DNA of 24,046 nucleotides from assembly GCA_964371365.1 (NCBI GenBank), contig CAYJMO010000028.1:1-24046 (forward strand). The letters run 5' to 3'. Positions 1 through 7,690 of this stretch are shown here, piece after piece. Made by a program: the position numbers and the translations under genes. This stretch comes from CAYJBH01 sp964371365 (lineage in GTDB: Bacteria > Bacillota > Clostridia > Oscillospirales > Ruminococcaceae). The notes beneath the pieces are model-generated. The model worked only from the letters and a program-made list of their open reading frames with translations. It made no database searches and was not told the origin of the DNA. Every line of letters starts with the position of its first letter. Positions within the stretch are counted from its first letter, which is position 1.

Positions 1-820
1 GATTTATGTATTGCTCCAGTGCAAGATAGTCTAAACTCTCATCCTCGGTATCTGCGGGGGGATAGTTGGTCTCGCCGGCGCGTATTGACGGCAATACCGG
101 TTCGCCTATGCCACTGCGAGGGAACAAACAATCGCTTACAAGGGAGGGCTGGTCGATGGTGCAAACATCGCTGCAATCGCAGTCTGACACCTCGCAGGAA
201 GTTTCGCTATAACAACGGCAGTTTTCGGTGGTCGTTTGATTGACTACCGGTTCAATTGTCACCGTCTGTACCTCGACCTCCTCGGTACTCTCGGATGTGC
301 TTTGTGTGGATAGATCGTCGCTACACCCACAACTGCTCAGCGACAAAAGTTGTTGTTGCAGATGTTTTGCAATAAGCGCATAGCGGTTTTGATCGCAAAA
401 GTATGTGCAGGACAGTCCGACATCGGTCGAGAGGGTGAGGAATTCACTCACCAACTTGACACCGTTGCGAGAGAGTATATCAAAGAGCAATCCCTCGGTA
501 TTTTCAATCAATTTATCATAGTCACACTCGCTATAGATGCACATTGTGACCGCTATGGTGCTGTCGTTATCCTCGGCGGTGGAGTGAATGGCTATCTCGT
601 TTTCCGGTATAATGTAGATTATCGTTTGATCATCCACATAATAATGGGAGGAGTACAGCCTGTTGACGTTGTTGCAGGTTTTGGCAAGCCGTGCAAAATA
701 ACGGGCATCCTCACCTCTGCCACCTACCTTTTCGTGAAGTAGGACTGCGTTAAGACAACTCCGCTCTACTGCGGGGCGAAGTCGTGCAATCTCAATATAT
801 TCGGTCGTTATCTCTATCAT
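1..820 (-). CDS. Cysteine-rich protein of unknown function, 3' end beyond window
   Basis: An open frame of 273 codons begins with ATG at 820 and runs off the left edge without a stop, so the protein is incomplete at its C-terminus. I do not recognise the family. Residues 1-160 look like a compact soluble alpha/beta domain with no signal peptide or membrane segment. From about residue 164 the protein changes into an acidic, Ser/Thr/Glu-rich tail with closely spaced cysteines: CGC at 164-166, CRC at 201-203, C209, CDC at 214-216 and C220. Cys-x-Cys pairs suggest metal, Fe-S or redox chemistry, but no known cluster motif is complete. AAAGGG about 11 bases before the ATG is a fair ribosome site. 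It is the last gene of the minus-strand envelope cluster, 103 bases after the 58-residue membrane miniprotein. That the frame is coding is inferred from its length and the ribosome site; the function is unknown. Confidence 0.7.
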   Translation of the reverse strand, partial: MIEITTEYIEIARLRPAVERSCLNAVLLHEKVGGRGEDARYFARLAKTCNNVNRLYSSHYYVDDQTIIYIIPENEIAIHSTAEDNDSTIAVTMCIYSECDYDKLIENTEGLLFDILSRNGVKLVSEFLTLSTDVGLSCTYFCDQNRYALIAKHLQQQLLSLSSCGCSDDLSTQSTSESTEEVEVQTVTIEPVVNQTTTENCRCYSETSCEVSDCDCSDVCTIDQPSLVSDCLFPRSGIGEPVLPSIRAGETNYPPADTEDESLDYLALEQYIN

Positions 821-923
821 AAAATAACCATCCCTTTCCGCACAAGATGTGCTGTTGCGATTTTTCGATTACATTATGATACATACTATGCAAAAAGAAA
901 GGGATATGACAATGGTAGGTGTA

Positions 924-1100
924 TTACCCGCCCATTCCGCGTAGGGCGAGGGCTAAAACTAACACCATTAATGTCCCGAGCAGAGGTAGGACAAAGCCGG
1001 GGGTGCGAAAAAATCTTTTTTTAGGTGGGGTAGACACAACACGTCCATGTTCGTCGCGCTTTGGGGAGTTTTCAACCGAATAGTTGCTTCTACGTACCAT
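924..1100 (-). CDS. Small single-pass membrane protein, 58 residues
   Basis: ATG at 1100 to TAA at 924-926 encodes 58 residues. Residues 1-33 are polar and strongly basic, with KKRFFR just before the membrane. About 35-53 form one hydrophobic helix (FVLPLLGTLMVLVLALAL), and the tail is RGMGG. The positive-inside rule predicts a cytoplasmic N-terminus. Its start codon lies inside the end of the nucleotidyltransferase gene, with an 11-base overlap (1090-1100) in another frame, which is the arrangement expected for translational coupling. There is no independent ribosome site to speak of, which fits coupling. The family is not recognised. The position at the end of a glycan/envelope operon suggests a membrane-associated accessory role, which is inference. 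It is too short for most gene callers. Confidence 0.6.
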   Translation of the reverse strand: MVRRSNYSVENSPKRDEHGRVVSTPPKKRFFRTPGFVLPLLGTLMVLVLALALRGMGG

Positions 1101-2130
1101 TTTCCAACCTCGCCCTCATGGTTTCAAGCTCTTCCAACTGCCCCATGTCCATAAATGCATCTTCCCGTATAGGGTAGACACCGACACGCTCGCCTTTATT
1201 TCGATAGTGGTCAATAATGTCCGGCATGGTGGTGGGGGTGTTGTCCGCCAACTCCTCAATCACCTGGGGTTCAACCAGATAAAAGCCGGTGTTGGTGAGA
1301 ACATCGATACGCGGCTTTTCCGAAAACTCTGAAATTTCGCCACCCTCCGACAGTTTTATGACGCCGTAGGGGATTACAATATGCTTGAACGCCGATACGA
1401 CGGTGATAAGGTTCCCCTTGCTCTTATGCTCCGCATATATTCCGGCATAGTCTGCGTCGACAAGGATGTCGCAGTTGGTTAGAAAAAAGGTGTCGCTCAC
1501 ACGATTTTTCAACAGTGACAGTCCGCCGGCGGTACCTAAAGGAGTGTCCTCGTTCACAAAGTTGATATCATGACGGCCGCCTTCATTAAAATACGCCTTT
1601 ATCATCTCCTTGCGGTGGTTGACAATCACATGATAATTCTCACATCCAAAACCGGCAAAGCGGTTGATGATATGTTCGATGATGGGGATGTCACCGACCG
1701 GTATGAGTGGCTTTGGCAGTATCTTCGTGTAAGGATAAAGACGGGTTCCAAGTCCGCCCGCCATAATGACGACCGGTAGGCAAACGCTACTTTTATAATG
1801 CGAAGTCTCCTTTTCAAGATAAAGGTCAACAAGCACTCCGTCCTCGTTTACCACCGGAACACAGGAGGTATCCACCGACCGAAACAGTCGCTCCGCACCG
1901 GAGAAATCGCCGGGTAGCACCGTCTTTGGATTGCTGTTCGCCGCAAGTGCACAGGAGGATGAGAGTTCACCTCCTGCAAGGATAAAGCGCCTTATGTCAC
2001 CGTCGGTCAGCACGCCGGTCAGCTTGCCGTCCTCGGTGAGTAGGAGTATGTGCATTGCCGTTTCGGACAGTCGCCTCATCGCCTGTAAAACGGTATCATC
2101 CTTTGATACTATAAGTGGTTTTATATCCAT
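1090..2130 (-). CDS. CBS-domain sugar-phosphate nucleotidyltransferase (PtmE-like)
   Basis: This 346-residue protein has a CBS pair at residues 1-115 followed by a sugar-1-phosphate nucleotidyltransferase domain at 118-346. The signature GGLGTR is at 125-130, the lysine-proline of KILPKPLIPV at about 137-145, and the metal-binding NCD at 219-221. The enzyme should transfer a nucleotide from an NTP to a sugar-1-phosphate in the cytoplasm. The CBS-plus-transferase order matches PtmE of Campylobacter, a glucosamine-1-phosphate guanylyltransferase of the GDP-linked legionaminic acid route. The adjacent LegC-type aminotransferase supports that reading, although the substrate cannot be fixed from sequence. 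The start ATG shares one base with the upstream stop (TGATG), implying coupled translation, with GAGGG just before it. The CBS pair may bind an adenine nucleotide and regulate activity (family knowledge). Confidence 0.85.
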   Translation of the reverse strand: MDIKPLIVSKDDTVLQAMRRLSETAMHILLLTEDGKLTGVLTDGDIRRFILAGGELSSSCALAANSNPKTVLPGDFSGAERLFRSVDTSCVPVVNEDGVLVDLYLEKETSHYKSSVCLPVVIMAGGLGTRLYPYTKILPKPLIPVGDIPIIEHIINRFAGFGCENYHVIVNHRKEMIKAYFNEGGRHDINFVNEDTPLGTAGGLSLLKNRVSDTFFLTNCDILVDADYAGIYAEHKSKGNLITVVSAFKHIVIPYGVIKLSEGGEISEFSEKPRIDVLTNTGFYLVEPQVIEELADNTPTTMPDIIDHYRNKGERVGVYPIREDAFMDMGQLEELETMRARLENGT

Positions 2131-3302
2131 CAGCCCTCTTTTTTCACTTTTTTTATTATCTCACATACACGGTCTATGTCGTCGACACTCAGCGAGGTCG
2201 AGCAGGGGAGGTTGATGATGGTGTCACGATAAATTCTACTGCGATAACCGCCGTAGTAGTCACACCCCATGTATGGCTTTAGACTATGTATCAACGCCCA
2301 GACCGGCCGCACGCCGATACCGTTTTGATGTAAGACCTCCATAAGTTCGTCTCTGCCGAGGACAAAGTCCTCCACCGCAAGGCTATAAAACCATCTGTTG
2401 GAGTGGATATCCTCTCTGAACGGCAGCAGTTTCACTCCGGATATGCCGTCAAGTCGCTCCTTATAGAGTGCGTAATTATTATTCTTTATCTCGATGAATC
2501 TATCGAGGTTTTCCAGCTGTGCGAGACCGAGCGCCGCCTGTAGATTGGTCATGCGGTAGTTATAGCCAATATCACCATGGATAAAGTGGAGCTCGTCGTC
2601 CTTTGCCTGGGTAGAAAGGTATTTCGCATGTTCCAAAAGACGGGTGTCGTTCCCCACCAGTGCACCACCCGAGCCGGTGGTTATAATTTTGTTGCCGTTA
2701 AAGCTAAAGGCACCGAAATCACCGATTGTGCCTGCTTTTTTGCCGGCATACCGTCCCGATTTAAACTCACTGCCAAGAGCTTCGGTCGCGTCCTCCAATA
2801 CAAAGAGATTGTACCGCCGTGCAAGGTCCATTATCCCCTCCATGTCGGCGAGGTTGCCAAAGACGTGCACCGGGATAATGCCTGCTATGCGGCGACCTGT
2901 CTTTTTGTTGCGCAGAATGCCGTCATCAAAATCACACTCCATCTCACAGAAACTGCGAAGTGCGGTAACGTCAATACAAAGGTTTTCATCACAGTCGAAA
3001 AATACAGGTTTTGCCCCGACATATCGTACCGGGTTGACCGCCGCAATAAAGGTCAGGGTGGGGACAAGAACCTCGTCGGAGTGTCCGACATCAAGGCATA
3101 GTAGAGCGAGATGAAGCGCCGCTGTCCCGCTCGCGGTCGCAACCGAACGCTCAACTCTGTTATATTGAGCGATTGCCTCCTCGAATTCGCCGACCTTACT
3201 GCCGCCGGTCGAAACCCATTCGCTGACCACTGCCTGCTCAACATATTTCTTTTCATTGCCGCAAAAGTTCGGCACCGAGAGTGGCAAAAAACCGTTCCCC
3301 AT
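2130..3302 (-). CDS. legC: LegC-type PLP-dependent sugar aminotransferase (DegT/DnrJ/EryC1/StrS)
   Basis: This 390-residue fold-type I aminotransferase has the DegT/DnrJ/EryC1/StrS hallmarks: EDATEALGS at 170-178 carries the PLP-ring aspartate D171, and SFNGNK at 200-205 ends in the Schiff-base lysine K205, followed by a glycine-rich TTGSGGALV. The N-terminal wording (PLSVPN, then WVSTGGSKV, and PTLTFIAAVNPVRYVGA) matches the LegC subgroup, which aminates a 4-keto-6-deoxy nucleotide sugar on the way to legionaminic or a related amino sugar. The cofactor would be PLP with glutamate as donor, in the cytoplasm. The stop of the upstream gene is only two bases before the ATG, and its own stop overlaps the next start by one base. 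LegB, LegG, LegI and LegF are not in this window, so the end product is open. The subgroup call is from memory of the family. Confidence 0.85.
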   Translation of the reverse strand: MGNGFLPLSVPNFCGNEKKYVEQAVVSEWVSTGGSKVGEFEEAIAQYNRVERSVATASGTAALHLALLCLDVGHSDEVLVPTLTFIAAVNPVRYVGAKPVFFDCDENLCIDVTALRSFCEMECDFDDGILRNKKTGRRIAGIIPVHVFGNLADMEGIMDLARRYNLFVLEDATEALGSEFKSGRYAGKKAGTIGDFGAFSFNGNKIITTGSGGALVGNDTRLLEHAKYLSTQAKDDELHFIHGDIGYNYRMTNLQAALGLAQLENLDRFIEIKNNNYALYKERLDGISGVKLLPFREDIHSNRWFYSLAVEDFVLGRDELMEVLHQNGIGVRPVWALIHSLKPYMGCDYYGGYRSRIYRDTIINLPCSTSLSVDDIDRVCEIIKKVKKEG

Positions 3303-3304
3303 CG

Positions 3305-3937
3305 CTAAAGTTGTCCTTTCTCTTTATCGTTCTTTATTGATCGTTTTATGGAAATCAATATCGCCCATATCATTGCCGGTATCAGGGCGAGAAAATAAAT
3401 CTCAGACGCTCCAATGCTAAAATAGTCGAGAAAATCGCGTTGCGGATTGATGATTACACCATCAAAAACACCGATTTCCACCGTGTAGTTGGTCGGGTCC
3501 AGCCTCACACGGTTAATCTTTTTAAGGCCGAAATCAAAATACGCGCCCCCCTCCACAACACTCCCGTAGACACGGTCGGTAGCGGAAAATTCCTCCCCTT
3601 CCTCCTCGGTGTAGTAGGCGGTAAGCTCCCCTGTCTCACCGCTGAACTCAATGTTCAGCATGACCGAGGTTATCAGCCTGTAGCCGGGTGGTAGATGAAT
3701 CTGACAATCGCCGGAGGTGGAGCTGATAACACCATTTTCATCGGTGACTATATCGACAAAACCTACCTGCTCGGCGGTAAGCTCCTGTGTGGTTATCATG
3801 CCGAGTTGCCGCAGTGCAAATTCGATGCCGAAGCTAAAAAATCCGAAAAGTAGCATAATAACTATAGATAGTAAATATATCACCAACAAAAGCTGTCGAT
3901 TGTCGGGCAGCTTTATCTTCGAAAACAGGTTTTTCAT
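3305..3937 (-). CDS. Membrane-anchored protein with extracytoplasmic beta-rich domain, unknown function
   Basis: The 210-residue protein has two hydrophobic helices, about 16-38 and 174-197, enclosing an extracytoplasmic stretch of about 130 residues rich in beta-prone and acidic sequence. The C-terminus is short and basic (KRSIKNDKEKGQL), so both ends should be cytoplasmic. No catalytic motif is visible. The same overall plan (helix, roughly 130-residue beta-type domain with an LPPG turn, helix) forms the first 210 residues of the large GT-C-like protein encoded at 10925-13345, so this may be a stand-alone relative of that domain (inference). The start ATG overlaps the stop of the GtrA-HAD gene by four bases (ATGA), and the next start follows its stop by two bases. 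It is thus firmly part of the glycan operon, but I cannot name its function. Confidence 0.7.
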   Translation of the reverse strand: MKNLFSKIKLPDNRQLLLVIYLLSIVIMLLFGFFSFGIEFALRQLGMITTQELTAEQVGFVDIVTDENGVISSTSGDCQIHLPPGYRLITSVMLNIEFSGETGELTAYYTEEEGEEFSATDRVYGSVVEGGAYFDFGLKKINRVRLDPTNYTVEIGVFDGVIINPQRDFLDYFSIGASEIYFLALIPAMIWAILISIKRSIKNDKEKGQL

Positions 3938-4995
3938 ATTCCGAGTGCCTTTTTCAGTGTCGGTACATCTTCCACAAATTTAACGTCACTAAGCCGAGAA
4001 ACCTCCGCATTGTCAAAACCGTAGCCGTAGCGCACCCCGATGAAGTCACAACCACACTTTTGCGCCGCATCATAGTCATAGTAGCTGTCGCCGATCATCA
4101 CCGTCTCGCTGGGTTGCGCCTTTAGATGATCGAGTGCCTCCTTTAGAATCTCACATTTGGTGATGGGTTTTTCCGATTCCGGACCACACACGGCGACAAA
4201 ATAGCGGTCAAAGCCCGTTTGATGAATTAATTTTTTGGATATGTCAACACGTTTGTAGGTGGCTATGGCAAGCCTAAAGCCGTTATCGTTGAGCTCACGC
4301 AACATATCTTCCATACCGGGGTAGGGCTCACAATGATAGATGCCGTGTTTTAGATATTGCTCACGATAATCGTTCGTCACCCGCATCAGTTCCTCACCCT
4401 CAATGCCGGTGAATTTATTGATGGTGAAGGGCATAGGTGGTCCTATACAGGATTTGAGCTGTTCAATCGACAGCTCATCAAAGCCGTTGCTGGCAAGTGC
4501 CGCCTGTAACGAGGAATAGATACCGGGGTGTGTTGCAAATATAGTCCCATCCAGGTCAAAAACTACAAACTTCTTTTTAGTTTTATCAAGCTTTTTCATC
4601 GCCCAAAACTTCATGGCAAGGAAGTTGAACGGCACCGAGAAGATGAGCATGACGAGCGGAGCTATAAACTCGGAAATATGCAATACATCAATTAATACTG
4701 CCAATCCCAACATGGTCACGGCGTAGGATATTCCGTAGACAACATAGGTTTTGAGGACAGCCACCCTGTCCGGTTTGCTTTTAAAAACAAAATGTGAGTT
4801 TAAAAAGTATGACAGAAGAATACCGAGCACCCATGCAATGGTGTTGGCGAAAAAATAGTGCAGTCCGAGCAGAACAAGCGAGGAATAACACAGGTAGTTA
4901 AAGGCGGTATTGACCACTCCAATAACAGAAAATTTGATAAACTGTATTGCGAGTGCAAACAGGGATTTAAAGTTAAGACAATCCTTTTTCAACAT
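3934..4995 (-). CDS. GtrA-like membrane protein fused to HAD-family phosphatase
   Basis: The 353-residue protein joins two domains normally separate. Residues 15-135 are a GtrA-type four-helix membrane domain (FIKFSVIGVVNTAFNYLCYS at the start, then ILLSYFLNSHFVF). Members of that family are linked to moving or handling undecaprenyl-phosphate sugars in glycan assembly. Residues 143-353 are a class IA HAD hydrolase with every catalytic motif: DLDGT (D147, D149), a motif-II threonine in AIATYK (T246), a motif-III lysine near 277-280, and GDSYYD (D303, D307). The membrane topology puts the HAD domain in the cytoplasm. Its substrate could be a sugar phosphate or a lipid phosphate used in the same pathway (inference). 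The ribosome site before 4995 is weak; the preceding stop is 10 bases away. It overlaps the next gene by four bases. The frame is continuous through the junction, so this is not two genes. Confidence 0.85.
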   Translation of the reverse strand: MLKKDCLNFKSLFALAIQFIKFSVIGVVNTAFNYLCYSSLVLLGLHYFFANTIAWVLGILLSYFLNSHFVFKSKPDRVAVLKTYVVYGISYAVTMLGLAVLIDVLHISEFIAPLVMLIFSVPFNFLAMKFWAMKKLDKTKKKFVVFDLDGTIFATHPGIYSSLQAALASNGFDELSIEQLKSCIGPPMPFTINKFTGIEGEELMRVTNDYREQYLKHGIYHCEPYPGMEDMLRELNDNGFRLAIATYKRVDISKKLIHQTGFDRYFVAVCGPESEKPITKCEILKEALDHLKAQPSETVMIGDSYYDYDAAQKCGCDFIGVRYGYGFDNAEVSRLSDVKFVEDVPTLKKALGI

Positions 4996-5005
4996 TCAGC
5001 TCATT

Positions 5006-5458
5006 TCATATAACGTTATTTGCGTAAAGGTTTTGATAGACGACACGGGTGTCACAAAGGCGATCCGCAAAGGTGCAGTGCTCCCTGTCGACGATAAGGA
5101 AGATATAACCAAGCATCATAAGCCCGTTGAGATAACGTCCTATCGTCTCGCGATAAAGGATGTTGAGCCAACCGGGTTGCTCGGAACAGTCAATGACACG
5201 CAGTTTAAACAGCAATTTGCCCGGCGATGCACCGAGGGCGTAGGTGGTAAAGGTGAAGTAGACTGCGCTCAATACAAAGAAAAAGATGTCGAGAGGGGAG
5301 TAGGTGAAAAAGATAGGGTTCGGCAGAAAAGCCATCGAGGCATATGCAAAAAGTGAAAAGCAACCGCGTAGCATCAGTACAATAATATTGTCCACCAAAA
5401 AAGCCGCGAGTCGCACCCAAAAACCGCCGGTGATGGCGGGGTTAATCCTGTAGTACAT
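5006..5458 (-). CDS. RDD-family membrane protein
   Basis: The 150-residue protein begins with the RDD signature region: GGFWVRLAAFLVDNII at about 11-26 contains the Arg...Asp pair for which the family is named. Hydrophobic helices follow at about 20-50, 55-80 and 108-125, and a further RDD-like element lies before the last helix (SPGKLLFKLRVIDC, 79-92). RDD proteins are small integral membrane proteins, some implicated in ion transport; the role of most is unknown. The ATG at 5458 has a near-perfect GGAGG six bases upstream, located inside the end of the peptidase gene with which it overlaps by 17 bases. The pairing of an S49 peptidase with an RDD protein is common in Firmicutes as I recall it. 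Confidence 0.85.
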   Translation of the reverse strand: MYYRINPAITGGFWVRLAAFLVDNIIVLMLRGCFSLFAYASMAFLPNPIFFTYSPLDIFFFVLSAVYFTFTTYALGASPGKLLFKLRVIDCSEQPGWLNILYRETIGRYLNGLMMLGYIFLIVDREHCTFADRLCDTRVVYQNLYANNVI

Positions 5459-6425
5459 ACAGTACCTCCATCGGCTTTGAGTCCTCTAACAACTCGGTTA
5501 AGACCTGTGTGTCGCTCTTTGGGACGATGTTTGACACAGCGGCAAATATCTCATCAAATATCGACAGGTCACCGACCAGTGAATAGTGATAGACATCATA
5601 GCCGGTCTCCTCATAGATGCGGTTGACGGCGTAGTCAAAGTCGCCTATCTCGTCGATAAGCCCGTTGTCCAGTGCCTGATTTGCGGTGTAGATACGCCCG
5701 TCGGCAAGCTGTAGTACCGTTTGTTCCGACATGGAGCGACCCTGCATAACCACCTCTACAAACCGTGAATAATATTCGTCGATAATGCCTTGATAGATGG
5801 CGTCCTGCTCCGCCTCGTTCTCCTCGGAAGCAAAGTGTTTGAAATCGCCGGAGGTGTAGACTTTTTCTTCAATACCAAGCTTTTCATACAATCCGGAATA
5901 GTCGACGGTGCTCATAATAACGCCGATAGAACCGGTGATGGAGTTGCGCTCGATAAAGATCTTGTCGGAGGCACAGGCAGCATAGTAGCCTGCCGAAGCA
6001 CCGTAGCTGTGCATATAGGTGTAGATCGGTCGTCCGGTCAGTTCCTTATACTCCATGAGTGCGAGATAAAGCTCGTCCCCGACCTGAGACGCACCACCCG
6101 TGGTGTTCATATAGAGCATAATTCCTTTGTTGTTATCATCGTACGCAAGCTCATCAATCTGGGCGAGGGTGGCCTGATGCAGGTATACCCCTGATATGCG
6201 AGCCTCAAAGCTGTCACCGTAGTCATACATACCGCCGACAACATAAATGAGAGCGATATCCTCATCATAACCTTGGATTTCCTCTATCAGCTCGCCGGAT
6301 TCCGATGAAAAGTCGAGAAAACTCCAAAAGTCTCTCATGATATATGCCGAGATAACACCGCTCACAGCGGTGAAGAAGAAGATGATTGCGGCGACAATAA
6401 GTCCGCCGGTTTTCTTGTTGTTCAT
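5442..6425 (-). CDS. sppA: Signal peptide peptidase SppA-type serine protease (S49)
   Basis: This 327-residue S49 peptidase is of the short, single-domain form found in Gram-positives. An N-terminal helix at about 8-28 anchors it in the membrane with the catalytic domain outside. The serine nucleophile sits in YGASAGYY (S144) and the general-base lysine in SGDFKHFAS (K196); the GSIGVI segment at 165-170 is also conserved. The enzyme is expected to degrade leftover signal peptides or abnormal membrane proteins. Unlike a classical signal peptide, the anchor lacks an obvious cleavage site. AAAGGA lies 11 bases before ATG 6425, a slightly long spacing. It follows the glycosyltransferase by 27 bases and overlaps the RDD gene by 17 bases, so all three are probably cotranscribed. 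Confidence 0.9.
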   Translation of the reverse strand: MNNKKTGGLIVAAIIFFFTAVSGVISAYIMRDFWSFLDFSSESGELIEEIQGYDEDIALIYVVGGMYDYGDSFEARISGVYLHQATLAQIDELAYDDNNKGIMLYMNTTGGASQVGDELYLALMEYKELTGRPIYTYMHSYGASAGYYAACASDKIFIERNSITGSIGVIMSTVDYSGLYEKLGIEEKVYTSGDFKHFASEENEAEQDAIYQGIIDEYYSRFVEVVMQGRSMSEQTVLQLADGRIYTANQALDNGLIDEIGDFDYAVNRIYEETGYDVYHYSLVGDLSIFDEIFAAVSNIVPKSDTQVLTELLEDSKPMEVLYVLQD

Positions 6426-6452
6426 TGGAAAAATGATCCTTTCGTGTATAGG

Positions 6453-7682
6453 TTATTTGCGCTTGATAAAGCGACTTAAAACGTCTTTACTTTTTTTGTT
6501 TTCATGTTTTGAAAGCGCTATATTATAGACGTTGAGTATTCGCTCACAGAACACCGATTCGTTGTAGACACGGGAACTTTCGGTGACGGTTTTGCGTATT
6601 GTCGACCGCTCCTCATCGCTGTTTGCGGCATAGTTGTCAATCAACTCACAAAACTCTTTGCCGGTTTCAAACACGTCACCGGTAAGACCGGTCGTAACCT
6701 GCCCGACGTTAAAACGATCAAGGCGCTGGAAGACATAAAGCCCTGCCGCGGTTGCCTCGTAGATGGTGATGGAGTTGGTCTCGGAGGTAGAGGCTGTGCA
6801 GAAGAGGTCACAGGCATTGTAGTAGGCGCTGACTTTGTTGTACTCAACACGACCGGCGAAGATAATACGGTCGGCAATCTCGGTTCCCTCGGCATGTTTT
6901 TTCAGATTGTCCGCCTCCGGACCATCGCCGAGGATGACGAACTTATAGCGCGGTTTATCCTTGCACGCCGCAACAAAGAGGTCTATCATCACGTCGATAC
7001 TCTTTTCAAAACCGAGCCGACCGACATACAATAGGGATATGTCGTCCTTTTCCAGTCCCATATGAGCTCTCGCCGCCTCGACTGCCTCGGGTGGGTTATT
7101 CTCCGGCAGGAAGTCGCGCGTTGCGGCGGTGTTGGGTATCAGGTTGATATGTTTCGAAATACCACATGCACGCAGATATCGCACCACCTTGTCAGAGGGC
7201 ACCGTAATCTCGGTTGCTCGGTTGCAGATGGCTTTGAGATAGGTGTGCGCCACAGGTTTTAGCACCTTTTCAAAGCTTTTTTTCATGTTTTTAGGTGTGA
7301 TATAGCCGAAGTAGTCCTCATACATGGTGTGCAGGGTATAGACCATTGGTATTCTCAGCCATCTTGCCGCCTGCATTCCGAGCATACCGATACTAAACTC
7401 GGTATGAACGTGGATAAGCTCCGGCTTAAAGTCGGCGATACGTTTGTAGGATACAAGATTAAGAGGGTTTGTCACCCCGTAACCGTAGACCTTTTTGAGT
7501 GGGATGGAGGAGCAGTACATAACCCCTTTAATATCCTCTTTTGGGAGCTTGTTTCTTGGACATGCCGCCACGATCAGAACATCATGCCCGTTTCTTTCCA
7601 ACTCATCCTTTAAAATTTTTACGTAGGTCACAACACCGCTGATATACGGCAGGTAACCCTCGGTAAATATTGCAATGCGCAT
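6453..7682 (-). CDS. GT4-family glycosyltransferase
   Basis: I choose ATG 7682 (409 residues, MRIAIFTEGYLPYISGV). AGGGG lies about 10 bases upstream, and the frame's extension to 7724 would start inside the promoter. The N-terminal Rossmann half (EGYLPYISGV, HVHTEFSIG) and C-terminal half (LLYVGRLGFEKS, ILGDGPE, then SETNSITIYEA as the E-x7-E region) are those of a retaining GT-B enzyme of family GT4. It resembles diacylglycerol glucosyltransferases and related glycolipid enzymes, which transfer a hexose from a nucleotide sugar to a membrane lipid acceptor at the inner face. The basic C-terminus (HENKKSKDVLSRFIKRK) would suit membrane docking. It is the first gene of the cluster down to 1. 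The acceptor and sugar are not determinable here. Confidence 0.85.
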   Translation of the reverse strand: MRIAIFTEGYLPYISGVVTYVKILKDELERNGHDVLIVAACPRNKLPKEDIKGVMYCSSIPLKKVYGYGVTNPLNLVSYKRIADFKPELIHVHTEFSIGMLGMQAARWLRIPMVYTLHTMYEDYFGYITPKNMKKSFEKVLKPVAHTYLKAICNRATEITVPSDKVVRYLRACGISKHINLIPNTAATRDFLPENNPPEAVEAARAHMGLEKDDISLLYVGRLGFEKSIDVMIDLFVAACKDKPRYKFVILGDGPEADNLKKHAEGTEIADRIIFAGRVEYNKVSAYYNACDLFCTASTSETNSITIYEATAAGLYVFQRLDRFNVGQVTTGLTGDVFETGKEFCELIDNYAANSDEERSTIRKTVTESSRVYNESVFCERILNVYNIALSKHENKKSKDVLSRFIKRK

Positions 7683-7690
7683 AACTATTA

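Noticed and set aside
1090..3302. A full legionaminic acid pathway in the window
   Set aside because: Only the aminotransferase and a CBS-nucleotidyltransferase are present; no legB, legG, legI or legF homologue is seen.
3934..4995. GtrA and HAD as two separate genes
   Set aside because: No stop, ribosome site or start codon of quality occurs near codon 138; the linker KKLDKTKKKFVVFDLDGT is read straight through.
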